DNA of 53,218 nt from Staphylothermus sp. (GTDB lineage: Archaea > Thermoproteota > Thermoprotei_A > Sulfolobales > Desulfurococcaceae). The position numbers and the translations under genes are program-made. The DNA is taken from positions 1 through 53,218 of the forward strand of contig JAGGVR010000050.1 of assembly GCA_021157925.1 (NCBI GenBank). Direction: 5' to 3'. This document shows positions 1 through 8,435 of the stretch, one piece after another; position 1 is the stretch's first letter, and each line of letters opens with the position of its first letter. A model generated the notes under the pieces. The model saw nothing but the letters and a program-made list of their open reading frames with translations. It did not search any database and had not been told where the DNA came from.

Positions 1-219
1 AATCATATGGTTCCTTTTAGCAAGCTTTAAGGAAGACTAAGTAGAGCATTAAGGCTTTACGGAAAAGTATAGCTAGAATAAGTTTCTTTGTCATAATAGT
101 TACTGTCCTAAAGATCTAAGCTCTTTAGGGGGTTCCAGCTTTTTGTTGGCATTAAGTAAGAGCTTTATAACTAGTTATAAACTTAAGTTTATAATAGGTA
201 ATATTTGGGTGTATGGTAA

Positions 220-484
220 TTGTCTAAGAGCGATTATGTTGTAATAAAGATCCCGAGGGATATTGTTGAGGGTGCTAGGATCCCAGAAAAGGAGTTTGAA
301 ATGGTTGCCCGGATAGAGTTAGCAGTAGCTCTCTATGCTAAGGGGGATACTCAGCCTTGGACAAGCCCGCCGTCTCGCTGGATTATCTAAGTGGGAGTTC
401 TTAGAGGAGCTGGCTAAGAGACGGGTCGAAAGACATTATACGAGAGAGGAGCTGGAAGATGACATCGCTTTTGCTGAGACATGA
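220..484 (+). pseudogene. UPF0175 family antitoxin, frameshifted
   Basis: TTG at 220 gives SKSDYVVIKIPRDIVEGARIPEKEFEMVARIELAVALYAKG. One extra G in the aagggggata run (~349) shifts frame, after which ILSLGQARRLAGLSKWEFLEELAKRRVERHYTREELEDDIAFAET continues. Same family as the ORF at 3037. Confidence 0.75.
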
Positions 485-967
485 AGTTGTTGTAGCAGAT
501 TCAGGTCCTTTAATTCATCTTTCACAGCTAAGACGGCTATATCTCTTGAGGGAGTTCTTTAAAGAAATACTGATTCCCTCGGCCGTGTACCGTGAGGTTG
601 TAGTAGAAGGTGAAGGAAAACCCGGGTCAAGTGAGGTGAAAGAAGCTTCATGGATAAGGGTCGTAGAGATAAGGGATAGCGCTTAAAGAATATTCTCCAA
701 CTAGTGCTGGATGAGGGAGAAGCAGAAGCTATAGTATTAGCCCTGGAGGTAAACGCTGATCTGCTCCTCTTAGATGACAGAGAAGCCCGGCTCCAAGCTA
801 AGAGGCTGGGGCTTCGTGTGACTGGCACTCTAGGTATATTGTTGCGAGCTAAGAGGTTAGGACTGATAGGAAGTCCAAAAGAGGAGCTCAATAAACTTAA
901 GGAGGCGGGCTTCCGTATATCCAAGAGCCTTGAAGAAGAAATACTCAAAGAAGCGGGCAAATACTAG
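459..967 (+). pseudogene. DUF3368 PIN-like toxin, frameshifted
   Basis: ORFs 459-686 (VVADSGPLIHLSQLRRLYLL) and 704-967 (DEGEAEAIVLALEVNADLLLLDDREAR...GTLGILLRAKRLGLI) together form one DUF3368 protein, split by a frameshift near 683. Confidence 0.78.
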
Positions 968-1032
968 GATATTAGAATGTCATTTAACTCCGGATTTAGG
1001 GAATTAAATATATAAATATAAATTTAGTTTTG

Positions 1033-1167
1033 TGGCGGGTCCGCCGAGATTTGAACCCGGAACCACTGGCTCCGGAGACTGACACTTAAATACTTCTGTC
1101 CTACTGGTTGATGATAAAATGGGACAGTTAGGTACGGTTTTCATACCTATTACCTAGTATATGGGAC
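1033..1167 (-). repeat. tRNA-Arg(CCG)-like 3' half plus conserved tail, copy A
   Basis: Minus strand reads CTCCGGAGCCAGTGGTTCCGGGTTCAAATCTCGGCGGACCCGCCA (anticodon loop to CCA). On plus this is followed by acttaaata...tgtcc...gggacag...tatatgggac. Confidence 0.88.
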
Positions 1168-1228
1168 GCTAGCCTATCCATAGGTTATTTATAATTCATT
1201 ATTCCACTACGGGATTTTATGAATTAAA

Positions 1229-1250
1229 ATGAATTAAGTACTTAATTCAT
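1229..1250. promoter_or_regulatory. 22-bp perfect palindrome upstream of vapBC-1
   Basis: ATGAATTAAGTACTTAATTCAT is self-complementary. A second dyad, AATACT-N6-AGTATT, lies at 1261-1278. Confidence 0.45.
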
Positions 1251-1344
1251 AGGGATAGATAATACTTGATACAGTATTCAAAACTGGCGGCCTAAGGTAA
1301 AACATATTGGGTTGCAATAGATAATAGTCTTAGAGGTGTAATCA

Positions 1345-1545
1345 TTGTCCAAGGTCATACGAGTAAGGTATGAAAAGGGGGTTTTAAAGCCGCTAGACAG
1401 AGTAGATGCTAAAGAGGGGGAGATACTCTACGTTAAAATTCTTAGAAGAGGGTTAGCTGAAGAGGTTTTTGGTTCTATACGTGTCGATAAGAAGATCCTA
1501 GAGGCTATTATGAGGGAAGCTGAGGATGAATTCGGCGTTTATTGA
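1345..1545 (+). CDS. DUF104/AF2212-type VapB-like antitoxin
   Basis: SKVIRVRYEKGVLKPLDRVDAKEGE motif; overlaps a PIN gene downstream; GGTG ribosome-binding site before a TTG start. Confidence 0.8.
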   Translation: MSKVIRVRYEKGVLKPLDRVDAKEGEILYVKILRRGLAEEVFGSIRVDKKILEAIMREAEDEFGVY

Positions 1546-1960
1546 TAGTAATGTTATCATAAAATACTTTACTGGCGATACAACTGCAAAAGACGCTCTA
1601 GCCCCCGTGATTAAATATGAGGTTGAAGGCTACATTAATAGCATTGTTTACTCCGAAGTCATCTATATCGCTATAAAGCTTCTTACACGAAAGAAGGCAT
1701 ACGAGCTGAAAGAGAACCCGGAAAGCATAAGGAATGCTATTAAGGCGATAAGTAAGCATGTAGAGTTCGTACGAACATACTTTAAGGAGCTAGAGACAAA
1801 CGACAAAGTAAAGCAAATAGCGATCGAAATCATGAAGGAATATGGGCTTTTACCTAACGATGCATTAATAGCGGCAACATGCAAATATTACGGTATAGAT
1901 GTCATTCTTACATTCGACGAGGATTTCAAGAGAATACCATGGTTAAAGACACTTCCCTAG
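1526..1960 (+). CDS. PIN domain toxin (VapC family)
   Basis: AFIDSNVIIKYFTGD at the N-terminus, GLLPNDALIAATCKYYGIDVILTFDEDF at the C-terminus; acidic residues of the PIN fold retained. Confidence 0.85.
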   Translation: MNSAFIDSNVIIKYFTGDTTAKDALAPVIKYEVEGYINSIVYSEVIYIAIKLLTRKKAYELKENPESIRNAIKAISKHVEFVRTYFKELETNDKVKQIAIEIMKEYGLLPNDALIAATCKYYGIDVILTFDEDFKRIPWLKTLP

Positions 1961-2240
1961 CCCTGTACAAGTAGATCATAAGCCCGCTGAAGCCTTGATG
2001 AAAGCAGTACCCTACTGGTCTCCGGGGAGCTGATTTAATCTAGAATAGATAGAAAATTTACAAAAATACGAGGATGCTTAAGATGAAGAGCCTAAGATTA
2101 AACCTAGAGGCACATAGCTATGAAATACGGTACTTGAATGCTCTTGGCTCTAAGAGCTAACAATAATTTAAGCAGCTCATTACTCTAGGTTCGTGGGATA
2201 ACTCGATTGATGGATTTAGAGAAAAACTTTAACAGAAATA

Positions 2241-2531
2241 CTAGTGTAATGTAATAATCATATATATTAAGTCTATAATTACTAGAAAGAGTAATCCTAA
2301 GATAACTGTATGCTTATAAAGAGTCTCCTTATCGGCAAGTCTATATGGAAGTGATCGAATGCTTCTATGAGAAAGATCAATGGGCATATACCTGTCCTTC
2401 CCAAGGAGAATCCCAACTAGCCTTTGAAAAATTATCCTTCTAGCTCTTATTTTATGTAGTTTCATTAAACTAGTTACTATTATAGTGACGATTCCGATGT
2501 TGAATCCTAGGAGGATATTATCGAGATTCAT
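2241..2531 (-). CDS. Small membrane protein, two predicted TM segments
   Basis: 96-aa ORF with hydrophobic N-terminal (ILLGFNIGIVTIIVTSLM) and C-terminal (VILGLLFLVIIDLIYMIITL) segments. Confidence 0.45.
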   Translation of the reverse strand: MNLDNILLGFNIGIVTIIVTSLMKLHKIRARRIIFQRLVGILLGKDRYMPIDLSHRSIRSLPYRLADKETLYKHTVILGLLFLVIIDLIYMIITLH

Positions 2532-2792
2532 AATGCTATCACGCCCTCACCGATCTAATAATCTTAAGTAGAGGTGGATCTAATAAATATTAATCTCGCT
2601 ACTGTATCCTCTTAATCTATATGTCCTATTATCCTCGATGATCTCTAACAACTCTCTATTCCGTATCTACTTCAAATATACTTCTCTATCCCCCTACTAT
2701 TAATTTTAAGAACTCTTTGAGAATTGTTCATAACTAAATCATCTACATAATCTAATTATGATGGATTCCACTGAGATGCAAAGAATTTACAC

Positions 2793-2931
2793 GGCGGACC
2801 CGCCCGGGGATTCATGGACTCAGGGATCACCGGCTCCGGAGACTGACACTTAAATACTTCTGTCCTACTGGTTGATGATAAAATGGGACAGTTAGGTACG
2901 GTTTTCATACCTATTACCTAGTATATGGGAC
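2793..2931 (-). repeat. tRNA-Arg-like 3' half plus conserved tail, copy B
   Basis: tRNA part degenerate; positions 2832-2931 are identical over 100 bp to copy A 1068-1167. Confidence 0.85.
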
Positions 2932-3036
2932 AGCTGGCTTGGGGATTGAATATTACTTATTCAAAATCGTATGTTATCAAGAGGCGGCTAGAGTTAATAG
3001 CTTTTATGAATATAGTGTCTTGTAGAGGGGGTTAGA

Positions 3037-3306
3037 GTGGCTAAGACTGGTGTTAAGCGGGTGGTTATTGAGGTTCCAGAGAATCTTAGGATTCCTCCCG
3101 GCGAGCTTGAGGAGAGGTTGAGGATAGAGCTAGCGTTGAGGCTCTATGAGAAGGGTATAGCAAGCCTTGGCCAGGCTAGGAAAATAACTGGCTTATCTAA
3201 ATGGGGCTTCCTGGAACTACTAGCTAGGGAAGGAATACCGTTACATTACGGAGAAAAGGAATTGAGAGAGGACTTACAAGTCATTAGAAGGTTTATGGAG
3301 ATATAA
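3037..3306 (+). CDS. UPF0175 family protein
   Basis: VVIEVPENLRIPPGELEERLRIELALRLYEKGIASLGQARKITGLSKWGFLELLAREGIPLHY is characteristic of UPF0175. Confidence 0.85.
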   Translation: MAKTGVKRVVIEVPENLRIPPGELEERLRIELALRLYEKGIASLGQARKITGLSKWGFLELLAREGIPLHYGEKELREDLQVIRRFMEI

Positions 3307-3307
3307 G

Positions 3308-3658
3308 GTGGTTAGAGTGTCTGGTTCTCAAACAGTATACTTATTGCGAACTATTAAGGATGTAATCATTAATGAGGCCCGAAAAGAAGGTGTTAAGGTA
3401 AAGAATATAATTCTTTTTGGTTCACGGGCACGAGGTGATTATAGGGAGGATAGCGACTGGGATTTGCTGATCGTTTTAAGTGGTTCTATTGATAGGGAAA
3501 CTATTAGAAGACTGCAGTATCGGATATATAGGGCGCTTTCCAGGAGCAGAATATACTGTGATGTAATAGTGGTTAGCGAGGAGTACTACGTTAAATATAA
3601 GGACGTTGTTGGGACGATCGCGTATTATGCTCATCTAGAGGGAAAACAAGTTGAGTAA
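3308..3658 (+). CDS. MNT-type minimal nucleotidyltransferase
   Basis: ILFGSRARGDYREDSDWDLLIV contains the GSxARG...DxD signature. Confidence 0.88.
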   Translation: MVRVSGSQTVYLLRTIKDVIINEARKEGVKVKNIILFGSRARGDYREDSDWDLLIVLSGSIDRETIRRLQYRIYRALSRSRIYCDVIVVSEEYYVKYKDVVGTIAYYAHLEGKQVE

Positions 3659-4058
3659 GGAAGAAATTGCCGAGAAATGGTTGAGGAAAGCCTATACAGA
3701 CTTAAGGGTAGCCGAGAAGCTTTTCGAGATTGGCGAAGAACCCTGGGTTATTGTTTTTCATGCACAACAAGCCGTTGAGAAAGCATTAAAGACGTATCTC
3801 GTGCTTCATAATAAGCATTTTGGGAAGACACATAATTTATCCCGGCTCATAGACCTGTGTAGTGAAATCGACAAAGAGTTACAGCAACTACACGAGCTCG
3901 ACATTGATGAGCTATATCCACTGGCCATAGAAGCACGCTATCCAGACACTGGAATCGAGATAACTGTAAATGAAGTAAGAGAAGCCATAGAAAAAGCGAG
4001 AACAGCCATATCCTTCGTTACGAGAAAAATTGAGAGTGAAAGAGCTAAGAATTCTTAA
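3651..4058 (+). CDS. HEPN domain protein
   Basis: KWLRKAYTDLRVAEKLFE...WVIVFHAQQAVEKALKTYL...HNLSRLIDLC; overlaps the MNT gene by 8 nt. Confidence 0.9.
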   Translation: MSKEEIAEKWLRKAYTDLRVAEKLFEIGEEPWVIVFHAQQAVEKALKTYLVLHNKHFGKTHNLSRLIDLCSEIDKELQQLHELDIDELYPLAIEARYPDTGIEITVNEVREAIEKARTAISFVTRKIESERAKNS

Positions 4059-4193
4059 TGGCGGGCCCGCCGGGATTTGAACTCGGGATCTCCGGCTCCG
4101 GAGGCTGGCCTTTATAAACGAATGTCCCGCTAGCTAATGACAAAATGGGACAGATACGATAAGAATTCATACTTGTTATCTAGTATATGGGAC
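4059..4193 (-). repeat. tRNA-Arg-like 3' half plus conserved tail, copy C
   Basis: tggcgggcccgccgggatttgaactcgggatctccggctccggag, followed by tttataaa...tgtcccg...tgggacag...tatatgggac. Abuts the HEPN stop codon. Confidence 0.88.
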
Positions 4194-4497
4194 AATTAAT
4201 TTGAAGAGGGAAGGATAGCATCGCTATGAAATGATTTTACAGGGATGCTTAAGGTTATAATTGCTCTCTAATAGGGTGGCATAACAGATATTGATAATAA
4301 TAAGAGTAGGAGTAGCTAGGGTTGATGCGTACATATTACGCCTCCTCTAGATAGGCTTGGATAGGAGAAAAAGACTTCACTTTTTATGGGTATTGTAATA
4401 TTACCAGAATAGGGCTTGGCCTGGAAGTTAGTAGGAAGTTTAGAGATAAATGAATGCAAGGGTATTTAGCCCTTAATATCAGTATTGAATCTAGGAG

Positions 4498-4722
4498 GTG
4501 GGTATCTTGACCACTGCATCTCTAAAGAAGGCTTTGCAGCCAGTTAAGCCTGGTGAGCTAGATAAGGTTCCGCCGGGCTATTGGGCTGCTATAGTTGATG
4601 GGCGTGTGGTTGCTTGGGCCCGCACTCTAGAAGAGTTACGTGAAATAATGGCTCGGAAAGGCTACAGGAAGGATGAGTATGGGGTAATTAAGGTTCCAAG
4701 ACATGATCTACTGGTCGTCTAA
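4498..4722 (+). CDS. DUF5678-like small protein
   Basis: PPGYWAAIVDGRVVAWARTLEELREIMARKGYRKDEYGVIKVP resembles DUF5678. True start may be TTG at 4507. Confidence 0.6.
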   Translation: MGILTTASLKKALQPVKPGELDKVPPGYWAAIVDGRVVAWARTLEELREIMARKGYRKDEYGVIKVPRHDLLVV

Positions 4723-4767
4723 ATCTCACCAGTATTTTGGAGTATGTTTAATGGAGGCCCCTAGGTA

Positions 4768-5190
4768 ATGAATGTCGTTCAAGGTGGTTTAAGGGAGAAG
4801 GTATTCCCATATGTCTTGTATCGGGGGAAGTTCTACCCCATCATACCTGTAGTAATCGAGGGTAGGGAAAAGGCTATTGTTCACGCATTAGTAGATAGTG
4901 GTGCTACTATAAGTCTTTTCCACATAAATATTGCAGAAGACATCGGAATAGATCTGAAGGATGCTGAACAAGTATACTTAGCCGGCATAGGGGGCTATGT
5001 AAAAGCCTACATCAAGAAGCGAGTAAAAATATCAGTAGAGGAGCTGGGAAGCACTATGATTCCTATAGCTTTTACAGAATATATCGCCTCCGACGTCGCT
5101 ATACTAGGTCGTCAAGGTTTCTTCGAATCGTTCGAAATAACGTTCAGGGAATGGGAGAGAAAATTGATAGTAAGAGCAAGAAGCACGTAA
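4768..5190 (+). CDS. Retropepsin-like (clan AA) aspartyl protease
   Basis: IVHALVDSGATISLFHINIAEDIGI contains a DSGAT active-site motif; ILGRQGFFESFEITF C-terminal motif. Confidence 0.75.
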   Translation: MNVVQGGLREKVFPYVLYRGKFYPIIPVVIEGREKAIVHALVDSGATISLFHINIAEDIGIDLKDAEQVYLAGIGGYVKAYIKKRVKISVEELGSTMIPIAFTEYIASDVAILGRQGFFESFEITFREWERKLIVRARST

Positions 5191-5205
5191 TCCACGATAC
5201 TAGCT

Positions 5206-5372
5206 AAAAAGCTAGGATTGTAGGTCATGAATACGCTGGTATACTAGCGCTAGCCAAGTACAGAGGATTAATCCAGGAAGCAAAGCCGATAATAGATGAA
5301 CTGGTAAAGAGTGGCTTCTGGGTATCAAGGAAAATGCTGGAGGAATTCATTAGAGAGCTAGGTGAGCCCTAA
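5206..5372 (+). pseudogene. Orphan C-terminal fragment of a DUF3368 protein
   Basis: GILALAKYRGLIQEAKPIIDELVKSGFWVSRKMLEEFIRELGEP matches the C-terminal pattern of the DUF3368 ORF at 704-967; no N-terminal PIN core remains. Confidence 0.6.
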
Positions 5373-5504
5373 AAAGCCTTAACAAACTACCATAAGATTT
5401 GGCATGAAGTAGTTGATGGCCGCCATACAGCCATGAGCGGCCTACGTAGTCAAGTTTCATGATATAATACGAGTAGGCTGGTCATTAAAGGATATGTGAA
5501 GTAG

Positions 5505-6050
5505 GTGGCTGAGTTGAGTACGGTTGAGCTGTTAAACGTGCTGGCTAAGCTCGATAAACTACTGGATCAGTATCGTATTGGATACATAGTAATTGGTAGT
5601 CTAGCAGACTATCTTCTAGGCATATCTACAATTAAGCCAAATGACATCGACATACTTGTGGACAAAGAGGACGTCGAGGAGCTAAGCACCATGCTTCAGC
5701 AAGAACAAGGCATTGTTATGCTTGAATCAATAAGATAGCGAGAAAAGAATATAATTAGAGGATTATATGGGAGAGCCCTACTAGATAAGACGGTAATCGA
5801 TATCATAGCTGACGTGCAACTCAAGTACTCGGACAAATGGATACTCTTTACTTACAGGAAACTTCTCCCATGTACAATAGAGGCAAGATTAACTAACACG
5901 ATAACTGTGAGAATCCCATGCCCCGAAATCCGGGTTATAGCTGACAGAGCGCTAGGCAGGCTAGATAGAGCAAGAGCTATTGGAGACGTAATAGAGAAGA
6001 AAAGATGTAATGTAAGAGTTGGCCGCTGTCTCTCAACAATCAATCACTAA
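5505..6050 (+). pseudogene. Nucleotidyltransferase-like protein, interrupted
   Basis: YRIGYIVIGSLADYLLGISTIKPNDIDILVDKEDVEEL is NTase-like. It stops at ~5738, and DVQLKYSDKWILFTYRK...ALGRLDRARAIGDVIEKK continues to about 6050. Confidence 0.6.
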
Positions 6051-6062
6051 TTGAACTATGAT

Positions 6063-6199
6063 GTGGCGGGCCCGCAGGGATTTGAACTCGGGACCACCGG
6101 CTCCGGAGGCCAGCACTTAAATATCTTTGTCCCATCTTCTGATATAAATCTGGGACAGATACGGTAAGAATTAATACCCATTACCTAGTATATGGGGCA
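6063..6199 (-). repeat. tRNA-Arg-like 3' half plus conserved tail, copy D
   Basis: tggcgggcccgcagggatttgaactcgggaccaccggctccggag, then cttaaata...tgtccca...tgggaca...tatatgggg. Confidence 0.88.
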
Positions 6200-6477
6200 C
6201 TTAGTCCAGGGACTAAGAGTTAGTGATTTTTAAATTATAGTGTTCGTAGAGGATATTATGTTCGGTGGGCATACCATTATTTTCTTGCTTTCTATCTCTA
6301 AGAGCTTACGCGAGATGGATGGATTGAGGGATCGAAGATCTTGGGTTCCAAGCTGGATATAACATAGAATAGTTTAATGGATACCAGTATTGTAACCACA
6401 TAAGTAACGGGTATTTAGAGATACTATATGCTTGAGATGGCTATCTATTTATTTCTGGTTATTTTTCAAGCCATATT

Positions 6478-6855
6478 TTATTTAACGTATTCTACATTAT
6501 CTAGATCTTTGAATTCACGATCACCTGTCAGGAATAGTATCCTGAGGCGTTTTGCGAGCACGTATCCTAAGGCATCTATTAGGGAGAGGTTCTTGTCCTG
6601 CTTCTTCAACTCTATACGTAACGCGGAAGCTTCAGCATAGTCTTCGTCTGTGGTCTGAACTATGGTTACAAAGGCTCGCACTATTTTCAACACTTCGACT
6701 GCCTTCTCTCTACCATAGTCTCTTGTTAATGCGTAGGCAAGCTCCAATAAGTTAAACTCGCTAGTAACAAGCTCTTCACCAGCATACCTCTCATAAGCGG
6801 AGCTGCCCCTAAGAATCTCAACTAAGGCATAGGTGTCAGCGTAATAACGTGCCAA
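6478..6855 (-). CDS. PIN domain toxin (VapC family)
   Basis: YYADTYALVEILRG...SLIDALGYVLAKRLRILFLTGDREFKDLDNVEYV. Confidence 0.82.
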   Translation of the reverse strand: MARYYADTYALVEILRGSSAYERYAGEELVTSEFNLLELAYALTRDYGREKAVEVLKIVRAFVTIVQTTDEDYAEASALRIELKKQDKNLSLIDALGYVLAKRLRILFLTGDREFKDLDNVEYVK

Positions 6856-6861
6856 GGCTCC

Positions 6862-7038
6862 TCAACCATGCAACTTCCTTAATTCATCCTTTAGCTTCTG
6901 GGGATCGATTCTCCAATCCTTTAGAAGGCCGTAAATTCCTTCAATCCTTAGCCTTACCCGAACACCCTCAGGCAGATCCAACTTCTCCAATGGTCGCAAT
7001 ATACCCTTCTCATACACAGCCTCAACGATTCTACTCAT
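6862..7038 (-). CDS. DUF104/AF2212-type VapB-like antitoxin
   Basis: SRIVEAVYEKGILRPLEKLDLPEGVRVRLRIEG. The provided ORF extends to 7131, but the ATG at 7038 fits the family. Confidence 0.8.
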   Translation of the reverse strand: MSRIVEAVYEKGILRPLEKLDLPEGVRVRLRIEGIYGLLKDWRIDPQKLKDELRKLHG

Positions 7039-7340
7039 GCTTAACCATCCCCAGTATAGGTATAATATTGGCAAGCTTTTAAAACACATTATAAAATTAA
7101 CCCTATTGATCATGCTGGCTAACAAACGCACTAAGCCACATGACTTTCTGGTACATCTTCTGACAGCTCTATGTACTGGGGTATCTATTCTATCGTCTCA
7201 ATAATGAAGTGTCAAAGCATAAATATGAACTAAACAAATCTCCAATGTATACTATCTAGGACAACTGTAAGGTTACTATATAAGAGTTATAGAAATTCTT
7301 GCTCACGCCTTACTAACAAGATAAAAACAAAAGATATCTG

Positions 7341-7390
7341 TGGCGGACCCGCCGGGATTTGAACTCGGGACCACCGGCCCGGAGACCCGG
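7341..7390 (-). repeat. tRNA-Arg-like 3' half, copy E (no conserved tail)
   Basis: tggcggacccgccgggatttgaactcgggaccaccggcccggaga matches other copies across the half; downstream sequence is unrelated. Confidence 0.82.
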
Positions 7391-7532
7391 GATATAAAAA
7401 AGCAAGTTTCCAAAAGAACCATCGTCGGAAAACACTTTTCATAGATGATTATTCCTTGAAGATATAATTGCTGATAATCTGGAAACACCCAGCCTAGAAA
7501 AGACTAATTGCCCCGATGCACTTAGTGTATAA

Positions 7533-7745
7533 GTGGGGATAGATTTGTCTAGGGTTATAAGAGTAAGATATGAGAGGGGCGTGCTGAAGCCGTTGGATAG
7601 TGTTGATTTTGAGGAAGGCGAGGAGGTTATTATAAGCGTTGAGAGGAAAGTAGCACGTGGTCTTGCGGAGCTCGTAGAGACTCTTAGAAAGGAGACTCCT
7701 AAAGTTGATAATATTGAAGTGTTTCTCGAGGAGATGAGGAAGTGA
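7533..7745 (+). CDS. DUF104/AF2212-type VapB-like antitoxin
   Basis: SRVIRVRYERGVLKPLDSVDFEEGEEVIISVE; close paralogue of the ORF at 1345. Start may be TTG at 7545. Confidence 0.82.
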   Translation: MGIDLSRVIRVRYERGVLKPLDSVDFEEGEEVIISVERKVARGLAELVETLRKETPKVDNIEVFLEEMRK

Positions 7746-8191
7746 TAGTTATTGATGCTAGTGTATTAATAGATGCATTATTTAGTAGAAACCCTGAGAG
7801 ATTCGTGAAGGCATTAAATCTCCTTAAACATGTAGAGGGTATGCCACTGTATGCGCCTAGAGTAATCGAAGTTGAGCTTATAGCTGTAGCACGTAGGCTT
7901 GGCTATAAGACAGAACGTGAGAAATTACTACAACTAACGAGGAAATTCAACCTGCTAAGGGAAGAAGAAATATTCAACCTAGCCCTATACGTAGCCGATA
8001 GAATCCACCCTCGAGCCATAGATGCCTACTACATAGCCACCGCGATACTAACTAACAGCATTATAATAGCTAACGATAGGACACTCGTCAACAACTCTAA
8101 ACAAGCAGGGATAGAAGCCTTCTACCTAATAGAAGAATATAACGCAGTCATCAATAGGGTGAAAGAGCTTAAGAAACATAGAGAACCATAA
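7742..8191 (+). CDS. PIN domain toxin (VapC family)
   Basis: IVIDASVLIDALFSRNPERFV...AIDAYYIATAILTNSIIIANDRTL; 4-nt overlap with its antitoxin. Confidence 0.88.
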   Translation: MIVIDASVLIDALFSRNPERFVKALNLLKHVEGMPLYAPRVIEVELIAVARRLGYKTEREKLLQLTRKFNLLREEEIFNLALYVADRIHPRAIDAYYIATAILTNSIIIANDRTLVNNSKQAGIEAFYLIEEYNAVINRVKELKKHREP

Positions 8192-8435
8192 AGCCCCGAC
8201 CACAATAGGGACATTGCTAACATCATAGGAGCATAGACAGAGAACAATTCATCCAATATCCTCATGAATACACTCACATAGCATACTCTTTAACAAGGGG
8301 CACTACATGATAAAGGTTATGAGGTGAAAACAGCCAGACACATATCGCTACCAGCACTTACCATAAACCCTGGAGCTTCTCAAATTCATAGGGCTAAACA
8401 TAGGTGATGATAGTGATTGTATAGTATTTTGTGTG

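Noticed and set aside
559-960. Minus-strand 133-aa ORF
   Set aside because: Antisense to the DUF3368 gene, Ser/Leu-rich with no recognisable motif.
7303-7488. Minus-strand ORF containing GPVVPSSNPGGSATD
   Set aside because: The peptide is translation of the tRNA-like repeat E; not a convincing gene.
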